Of a stretch of DNA of 24,935 nt, positions 18,061 to 24,935 are shown piece after piece (position 1 is the stretch's first letter; each line of letters opens with the position of its first letter). A model generated the notes under the pieces. The model was not told where the DNA came from. It saw only the letters and a list, made by a program, of their open reading frames with translations, and did not search any database. Origin of the DNA: Saccoglossus kowalevskii (taxonomy: Eukaryota > Hemichordata > Enteropneusta > Harrimaniidae); the NCBI RefSeq assembly GCF_000003605.2, contig NW_003148772.1:586316-611250 (forward strand). The letters are read 5' to 3'. The position numbers and the translations under genes are program-made.

Positions 18061-21000
18061 AAATGCAAACCCCAACTTCCTGGTATTCTGTGAGTGTCCC
18101 CGAATACAACCCCCAGCTCCCCTGGTATTCTGTTAGTATTCCCGAATACAAAACCCAACTCTCTGGTAGTATGTTAGTATTCCCGAATACAAACACCTAC
18201 TTCTTGGTATTATGTTCTAATCCAGAATTAAAAAAACAACTTCCCGGTATTATGTTCGTATCCCCGAATACAAACCCCAACTCCCTAATATTCTGTTAGT
18301 ATTCCCGAATACAAAACCCAACTCTCTGGTATTCTGTTAGTATTCCCGAATACAAAACCCAACTGTCTGGTATTCTGTTAGTATTCCCGAATACAAAACC
18401 CAACTCTCTGGTATTCTGTTAGTATTCCCGAATACAAAACCCAACTGTCTGGTATTCTGTTAGTATCCCCGAATACAAAACCCAACTGTCTGGTATTCTG
18501 TTAGTATTCCCGAATACAAACACCAACTTCTTGGTATTATGTTCTAATCCAGAATAAGAAAAACAACTTCCCGGTATTATGTTCGTATCCCCGAATACAA
18601 ACCCCAACTCCCTAATATTCTGTTAGTATTCCCGAATACAAAACCCAACTCTCTGGTATTCTGTTAGTATTCTCGAATACAAAACCAACTGTCAGGCATT
18701 CTGTTAGTATTCCCGAATACAAAACCCAACTCTCTGGTATTCTGTTAGTATTCCCGAATACAAAACCCAACTGTCTGGTATTCTGTTAGTATTCCCGAAT
18801 ACAAAACCCAACTCCCTGGTATTCTGTGAGTATCCCCGAATACAACCCCAGGTCCCTCGTATTCTGTCAGTATCCCCGAATACAAAACCCAACTCTCTGG
18901 TATTTTGTTAGTATTCCCCAATACAAACCCCAACTCCCTAGTATTCTGTTAATATTCCCGAATACAAAACCCAACTCTCTGGTATTCTGTTAGTATCCCC
19001 GAATACAAACCCCAACTCCCCGGTATACTGTTAGTATCCCCGAATACAACCCAAATTCCCCGGTATTTTGTTAGTATCCCCGAATACAACCCCAACTCTT
19101 TGGTATTCTGTTAGTATCCCCGAATACAAACCCCAACTCTCCGGTATACTGTTAGTATCCCCGAATACAACCCAAATTCCCCGGTATACTGTTAGTATCC
19201 CCGAATACAACCCAAATTCCCCGGTATTTTGTTAGTATCCCCGAATACAACCCCAATTCTTTGGTATTCTGTTAGTATCCACGAATACAAACCCCAACTT
19301 TTTGGTATTCTGTTAGTTTCTCCGAATACAACCCAAACTCCCCGGTATTTTGTTAGTATCCCCGAATACAACACAAACTCCCTGGTATTCTGTTAGTATC
19401 CCCGAATACAAACCCCAACTCTCTGGTATTCTGTTAGTATCCCCAATACAAACCGCAACTTCTTTGTATTATGTTCTAATCCAGGATAAAAAAAAACAAC
19501 TTCCTCAGGCTGGTATTATGTTCGTATCCCCGAATACAAACCCCAACTCTCTGGTATTCTGTTAGTATCCCCGAATACAAACCCCAACTGCCCGGTATTC
19601 TGTTAGTATCCCCGAATACAGCCCAACTCTCTGGTATTCTTTTAGTATCCCCGAATACAACCCCGGCTTCCCGGTATTTTGTTAGTGTCCCCGAATACAA
19701 ACCAAACTCCCCGGCATTCTGTTAGTATCCCCGAATACAACTCAAACTTCCCGGTATTCTGTTAGTATCCCCGAATACAAACCCAAACTCTCTGGTATTC
19801 TGTTAGTATCCCCGAATACAACCCAAACTCCCTGGTATTTTGTTAGTATCCCCGAATACAACCCCAAACTCTTTGGTATTTTGTTAGTATCCCCGAATAC
19901 AACCCCAACTCTTTGGTATTTTTGTAGTATCTCCGAATACAACACAAACTCCCTTGTATTTTGTTAGTATCCCCGAATACAACCACAACTCTTTGGTATT
20001 ATGTTAGTATCCCCGATTACAACCCCAACTCTTTGGTATTCTGTTAGTATCCACGAATACAAACCCCAACTCTTTGGCATTCTGTTAGTATCCTCGAATA
20101 CAACCCCCAACTCTTTGGTATTCTGCGAGTATCCCCGAATACAACCCAACTTACTGGTATTCTGTTGGTATCCCCGAAAACAAGCCAACTCTCTGGTATT
20201 CTGTTAGTATCCCCGAATACAAAACCCAACTCTCTGGTATTCTGTTAGTATCCCCGAATACAACCCCAACTTCCCGGTATTTTGTTAGTATCCCCGAATA
20301 CAACCCAAACTCACCGGTATTTTGTTAGTATCCCCGAATACAAACCCCAACTCCCTGGTATTTTGTTAGTATCCCCAAATACAACTCCGATTCCCCGGTA
20401 TTATGTTAGTATCCCCGAATACAACCGAAACTCCCCGGTATTCTGTTAGTATCCCCGAATACAAACCCCAACTTACTGGTATTCTGTTAGTATCCCCGAA
20501 TACAACCCAACTTACTGGTATTCTGTTAGTATCCCGGAATACAACCCAACTCTCTGGCATTATGTTAGTATCCCCGAATACAGCCCCAACTCTTCGGTAT
20601 TTTGTTAGTATCCCCCGAATACAACCCCAACTCTTTGGTATTTTGTTAGTATCCCCGAATACAAACCCCAACTCTTTGGTATTCTGTTAGTATACCCAAT
20701 ACAACCCAAACTCCCTGGTATTTTGTTAGTATCCCCGAATACAACCCAAACTCCCTGGTATTTTGTTAGTATCCACGAATACAACCCCGAGTCTTTGGTA
20801 TTCTGTTAGTATCCACGAATACAACCCCAACTCTTTGGTATTCTTTTAGTATCCACGAATACAACTCCAACTTCCCGATATTTTTTCAGTATCCCAGAAT
20901 ACAACTCAAACTCCCTGGTATTTTATTAGTATCCCCGAATACAACCCCAACTCTTTGGTATTCTGTTAGTATCCCCGAATACAACCCCAATCACCCGATA

Positions 21001-21297
21001 TTCTGTTAGTATCTCCGAATACAAACCCCAACTCCCTGGTATTCTGTTAGTATCCACGAATACAACCCCAAATAACCCGGTATTCTGTTAGTATGCACGA
21101 ATACAAGCTCAAATTACCCGGTATTCTGTTAGTATCCCCTAATACAACCCCAAATTACCTGGTATTCTTTTAGTATCCACGAATACAATCCCAAATTAAC
21201 CGGTATTCTGTTAGTATCCACGAATACAATCCCAAATTACCCGGTATTCTGTTAGTATCCCCGAATACAACCCCACATTACCCGGTTTTCTGTTCCC
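18061..21297. repeat. 41-bp minisatellite, subfamily B
   Basis: The unit is TCTGTTAGTATCCCCGAATA then CAAACCCCAACTCCCCGGTA then T, 41 bp, with frequent 40-bp units lacking one A or C. About 78 units. It differs from the subfamily A consensus at about 7 of 41 positions. An odd unit containing TATGTTCTAATCCAGAAT and an A-run recurs near 18215, 18542 and 19474. The first two are 327 bp (eight units) apart, so local higher-order structure exists here too. The last units (21060-21297) carry AAATTACCCGG and are 42-43 bp. Open frames through the array are not proteins. Confidence 0.97.
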
Positions 21298-21640
21298 GTA
21301 CCTGCTGTACAAATATTTATAAAGATGGAATAAAATCTTTGTTGCGCCAAGAATGTACTTATTTTATGATAATATCTAACATAACAATATTAAAGTGTAC
21401 AATTAATGATTTGTTTCTATAGAATTGTGTTACCGTGGCTCACATTGCTTTGCAGTGCTTTATTGGTTATGCCGCCCTCAACTACAGGTGTTAGTCTTAC
21501 TGCATGAGGGCGTGGTATTCTGATAACTGTGATATCGATGTAATTTATTTATTTATTTATTTTTGGGAACGTTCCGATACAGTTACAAACCGTCGTTTTG
21601 TATTTTAATGATTTAAATTTCAATGATTTAGCATTTCAGG
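21298..21640. other. unassigned stretch after the minisatellite
   Basis: The array ends abruptly near TTCTGTTCCCGTACC. Beyond it is AT-rich sequence with a small inverted pair CGCCCTCA / TGAGGGCG (21473-21511) and a short (TTTA)n at 21543-21563. No gene seen. Confidence 0.45.
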
Positions 21641-21707
21641 CATATTCATTGGGTTTCAAATTCACGGTTTTATCTTTTAGATAATGTGTTCTATTCTAAA
21701 TTTAACA

Positions 21708-21776
21708 TATTCACTGGGTTTTAATTTAGCGCATTTTCCAGTCAGCGAAATAAGCAAAATTAAAACCCAGTGAATA
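21708..21776. repeat. perfect 20-bp inverted repeat (hairpin), probable MITE core
   Basis: TATTCACTGGGTTTTAATTT (21708-21727) and its exact reverse complement (21757-21776) flank a 29-bp loop. Related motifs upstream (TATTCATTGGGTTTCAAATT near 21642) and at 6580-6700 suggest a dispersed family. Confidence 0.85.
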
Positions 21777-21784
21777 ATTAAAGC

Positions 21785-22130
21785 GGGGAGTCGTCATCTG
21801 CGCATGCCCATAGCGTGTCATTGTTTACAAACAAGCGTCTACCCATGAGCCTTTGCGTTTTTAGTGTGTGTTGTTATCGTCGATTGGGACCAAATTCCCG
21901 CGCGCGGAGAAGTGACGACCCTCCCGTTTTAATCCTTTTACAGTAATCAGACAAAAACTCAAGTATAGCGGGTGACGCATGCGCATACATACCGCAAATC
22001 ACAATGAATAGATTGTCATCGGTTCGATAGTATAGAGGGAAAATACTGTCTTCAATGTTACGTTGGGATTAATTAACGAGATAGGAGGGGATAGTCACTC
22101 TGGTAGGCAACGGTGGGAAGCAGCAGGGAG
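21785..22130. promoter_or_regulatory. CpG-richer patch with promoter-like motifs, no gene attached
   Basis: Contains TTCCCGCGCGCGG (21893-21905, E2F-like), an inverted CCAAT (ATTGG, 21884-21888) and GACGCATGCGCA (21974-21985, one or two mismatches from the NRF-1 site). No start codon with a convincing exon follows on either strand, so a promoter role is only a suggestion. Confidence 0.2.
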
Positions 22131-22580
22131 TTTTTTTTTTTTTAACCAGCTACTCAGCAACCCACAGACGTTCAAGCTCAATTATTCAGATATATTTAAA
22201 AGTTCGTTTGGTTTTGTCTTTATTTGATCCGACATTTTCCATGTACTATCTACTGCATTGCTTTCGGACATTATATATTTCCCGCAATATATAAGTATAG
22301 AGTTTGTACCTCTGGTTTTTTCTTGGGTGGCGGACATAGGATAACAGGGATAACTATATAGTGAAAGCCGACCCTGGTATAACGTGTAATGTAACATTTT
22401 TCTGACAGCATCTGTAAATATTATTAAATGAATGAAGTGTAATGGAATGAGATTATAGTCATAACATATAAATCATGTGACCATTAACATTAAGTTTCCA
22501 TTTTCCAAATCTCGGCTGATTATTGCCGTTGGTGGCGTGCTTGGATAATGTTGGATCCGGGCACGACGGAAAAGTGTGCA
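22131..22580. other. unassigned stretch
   Basis: A poly-T run (22131-22143) and a 71-codon open frame on the minus strand (22182-22397) without domain or splice support. No gene called. Confidence 0.4.
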
Positions 22581-22583
22581 GAC

Positions 22584-22735
22584 ATGTAGGTCTCATACCA
22601 CGAATCAACCAATGGCTGCTCGTAGCCATTTAAATGCCTAGCAAGAACCAATGAAATTTTTTAAATTTGTTTTTTCTCAGGTGCTCCCTGTTTGAGGGCG
22701 TAATCACCTGGGTCAAAGATGAGACCAACATGTGG
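22584..22735. repeat. short inverted-repeat segment with internal hairpin
   Basis: CATGTAGGTCTCATAC near 22583-22598 is matched in inverse by GATGAGACCAACATG near 22719-22733 (13 of 15). Inside are AATGGCT/AGCCATT (22612-22632) and AGGTG/CACCT (about 22680-22710) stems. It may be a small non-autonomous element; only one copy is visible, so this is weak. Confidence 0.3.
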
Positions 22736-23288
22736 TCTTTTGTTTACTACTTCAAGTTAGCGACTGTGTACCTGTGGGTTTATTCTGTGTGTATTTGGAT
22801 GTTCTAATCTTGGTGTTTTTCCAGTGATTTCTCTAGGTGCAATCCAAATACAATAGGTGTGTCTTGTTTACCTGAGATTTGCAAGAGTTTGAGCTGGCCA
22901 ACATGTTAATTTTTTTCATATGGTTGATTACTGGTATGTTGATTTCCCATTTTTGGGCCATGTTTTCAATTTTCTTCGTCATTTTCATATAGCAATCTCG
23001 TCATATGTTAAAATTGTCGTCTATGGAAATTCAATTAGTGGTATGAGCCCTGAATAGGCTAAGGGACGACCGGTCGTAACATCAACCCCACTTTCTGTAG
23101 CGAGCGTGTTTGGTTTTCGTCCCAGTGAAAAAAAATGGCTGGACTACATGATATCATCAGATGGCAAGGATGAAGCTGACATGAAACGTTAGAAGAGGTG
23201 TATTTATGCTAGACTGAGAAGATTTTATTTTACGAAAATGTATGAGTTCAGATTACGTTAAGTGTATGTTATTTAGATCTTATCTATA
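22736..23288. other. unassigned stretch, including a hammerhead-like motif
   Basis: No gene. Near 23168-23187 GGATGAAGCTGACATGAAAC resembles the CTGATGA...GAAAC core seen at ends of some invertebrate retroelements, but the first base of the core is changed. Confidence 0.3.
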
Positions 23289-23661
23289 CAATATTGAAGG
23301 GGCAAGGGGGGTAGCTGGTACAGTTTGACGGGAAATAAAAAAGGGCTTTTTACAATTTACAAGGAAAAAAAAGACGTTTTTACAGTTTACAGTGAAAATT
23401 GAATGTTTACAGTTTACAGAGAAAATAAAGGTTATTTTACATTTTACGGAAAATTAAGAAAGGAAACCTCGAAAATTCTTGTACGTACCGAGAAAAATGA
23501 CACATTTTTACAGTGTGGGAAAAAAAAAATTGATTGATTACGTTGTTCGTCTGTGATTACAGAATTACGGAATTTATTTTTTCAATTTACGTTGTACGAA
23601 CAAAAAATATTGCAATTACGTTGAACGAAAATAACCCTTGCCCCCCCCCAATATTTATTGT
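23289..23661. mobile_element. non-autonomous inverted-repeat element with GGGGCAAGGG ends
   Basis: The left end ACAATATTGAAGGGGCAAGG and right end CCCTTGCCCCCCCCCAATAT followed by TTATTGT are imperfect inverted repeats of about 25 bp (core GGGGCAAGGG at 23299-23308 and its inverse at 23635-23644). The interior (about 23310-23480) is made of degenerate tandem TTTACAGTTTACAG-(A/G)GAAAA-type units; the second half repeats ATTACGTTGTACGAAC-like motifs. No coding capacity. Family unknown. Confidence 0.5.
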
Positions 23662-23744
23662 TTGAAACTACGGTGTGATTATCGTAAACAAATTGTGATT
23701 GGCTTATAATAACGACATAATATTAATCTTTAGCCTTAAACGGG

Positions 23745-23870
23745 ATAATAAACTATGTTTAGGTCTTTTATCACTAAGCTAGGTAGTCACCAAGGAACGT
23801 CCCACTCGTTGCGGCTCCCTGTAGCTCCCTAGGTCAAGAAGACTCTGCAAGGGAGAGTGCTTTCTTGGGT
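23745..23870 (+). repeat. single inverted copy of the 151-bp repeat, followed by a LINE-like 3' tail
   Basis: From ATAATAAACTATGTTTAGG through AAGGGAGAGTGC to CTTGGGTGA, 126 bp match the reverse complement of the tandem unit at 24438-24935. It is followed at once by ATAAAGATATTTTGAACTTT and GAATTG (23871-23896), which looks like the A-rich, short-repeat tail of a non-LTR retrotransposon. The 5' side is cut. I infer that the 126-bp part is the 3' end of such an element. Confidence 0.7.
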
Positions 23871-24032
23871 GAATAAAGATATTTTGAACTTTGAATTGCT
23901 TCAGCGGAAGAAGTTATATACTAGTAACTTAACCAGTACCTACTTACGAGCGATAATGTTCCAATTCGTGCTTGTGTAAATTCAATAATTTTAGACGTAT
24001 GTATCAGTGTTGGTGTTTGTAAATAAATAAAG

Positions 24033-24033
<1 letters not shown>

Positions 24034-24093
<60 letters not shown>

Positions 24094-24094
24094 T
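24034..24094. repeat. (AAT)n microsatellite
   Basis: About 20 uninterrupted AAT units. The poly-Tyr open frame on the minus strand is an artefact. Confidence 0.98.
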
Positions 24095-24162
24095 GCCTTC
24101 CCGTTTCTGCTCAGGGCAATCGATCATTTTCAGTTCACTGCGAGATTCCATGTTATGTGTGA

Positions 24163-24260
24163 AATCGAACGTCATGAAAAAGAACAAAACAAAAGCCATA
24201 GCGTCGTAATGATGTCAAAACATCGCGTAGGATTCGACAAAATTGACAATATTCTGGGGG
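24163..24260. repeat. diverged third copy of the 9230-9445 dispersed repeat
   Basis: GTGAAATCGAACGTCATGAA, then ACAAAACAAAAGCCATAGCG, then GATGTCAAAACATCGCGTAGG and GATTCGAC align in order with the copies near 9260-9430, at about 75% by eye. It also shares the GGGGGTATTTTCTG tail with 9453-9466 (GGAGTATTTCCATG). Confidence 0.5.
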
Positions 24261-24437
24261 TATTTTCTGACGCGATTTTCTTCTCTCAAGATTGACATCT
24301 CGATATTGAGCTATAAAAAATAAACACATTCAAAAACAAATTATTAGTTTTTTTGCGGCAGACAAAAAGGGTTTATGATTTATCCAGGCCTCACCAACAC
24401 CAAAAGAAAATAACATTAATTTTAAATTACTAGCCCA

Positions 24438-24935
24438 ACATAGTTTATTATTGTTTGCTTGCTAATATTGGAATCACCCAAGAACGCACTCTCCCTTGCA
24501 GAGTCTTCTTGACCTAGGGAGCTACAGAGAGCCGCAACTAGTGGGACGTTCCCTGGCGACTACCTAGCTTAGTGATAAAAGACCTAAAACATAGTTTATT
24601 ATTGTTTGCTTGGTAATGATGAAATCACCCAAGAACGCACTCTCCCTTGCAGAGTCTTCTTGACCTAAGGAGCTACAGAGAGCCGCAACTAATGGAACGT
24701 TCCCTGGCGACCACCTAGCTTAGTGATAAAAGACCTTAAATATAGTTTATTATTGTTTGCTTGGTAATGTTGAAATCACCCAAGAACGCACTCTCCCTTG
24801 CAGAGTCTTCTTGACCTAGGGAGCTACAGAGAGCCGCAACGTGTGGGACGTTCCGTGGCGACTACCTAGCTTAGTGATAAAAGACCTAACACAGAGTTTA
24901 TTATTGTTTGCTTGGTAATGTTGAAATCACCCAAG
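24438..24935. repeat. 151-bp tandem repeat array, continues past the window
   Basis: CACCCAAGAACGCACTCTCC recurs at 24475, 24626, 24777 and 24928 (the last cut), an exact 151-bp period with few differences between units. Each unit also contains GACCTAGGGAGCTACAGAGA, GGGACGTTCCCTGGCGACTA and CATAGTTTATTATTGTTTGC. It is in the opposite orientation to the single copy at 23745-23870 and contains 25 bp that the single copy lacks. Confidence 0.95.

Noticed and set aside
15253-20690. Many long open frames (60-160 codons) on both strands with Pro/Ser-rich or Gly/Arg-rich repeated peptides
   Set aside because: They follow the 41-bp repeat. Since 41 is not divisible by three, each frame cycles through all three and stays open simply because the unit has few stops. 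Both strands and several frames are open at once, which real genes do not show.
23921-24199. 92-codon minus-strand frame with a poly-Tyr run
   Set aside because: The run is the (AAT)n microsatellite; the flanks show no domain.

Overview
This is a repeat-dense stretch of an animal nuclear genome. The one gene identified with certainty is a G-protein alpha subunit of the Gq class. Its N-terminus reads MACC..., the short form usual in invertebrates, rather than the longer vertebrate N-terminus. Together with the many short inverted-repeat transposons, a piggyBac relic and large minisatellites, this suggests a marine or other non-insect invertebrate (mollusc, brachiopod, lancelet and hemichordate are all possible). 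I cannot name the species. There are no bacterial-style operons, CRISPR arrays or complete RNA genes.

Layout. 1-531: 3' part of a decayed piggyBac element, with a frameshifted transposase fragment and an intact GGG/TTAA right end. 590-1492: several short non-autonomous elements, one nested in another. 2157-3725: a 107-bp tandem array with an embedded run of 75-bp deletion units. 3766-4033: three tRNA-derived SINE-like heads. 4035-5802: another short element, then a foldback-type element whose terminal repeat has expanded into a 34/35-bp tandem array. 5988-10163: scattered copies of the same element families, a very degenerate tandem repeat (7600-8460), a 33-bp triplication and one possible orphan exon. 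11278-11768 (minus strand): exons 1 and 2 of Galpha-q, with a 188-bp intron 1 and a CpG-containing upstream region. The gene runs leftward and I could not find exon 3, so intron 2 would exceed 11 kb and hold nearly all the repeats listed so far. 13077-13485: a probable terminal exon of an unidentified membrane protein (minus strand), with a short element 7 bp past its stop codon. 14197-14390: a (TTTA)n microsatellite. 15288-21297: about 6 kb of a 41-bp minisatellite made of two related subfamilies, A and B, joined by a zone of divergent units. 21300-23100: mostly unassigned, with one perfect 20-bp inverted repeat and a CpG-rich patch. 23289-24935: another inverted-repeat element, an inverted single copy of a 151-bp repeat, an (AAT)n run, and the start of a 151-bp tandem array that leaves the window.

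The strongest hunt results are structural. A short element at 723-908 lies inside another repeat whose paralogue at about 5170 preserves the empty site, which fixes a TA target duplication. The foldback element's internal array derives from its own terminal repeat. The two-subfamily 41-bp satellite has 205-bp higher-order units. Nothing here proves a new functional system; the novelty lies in the repeat biology.
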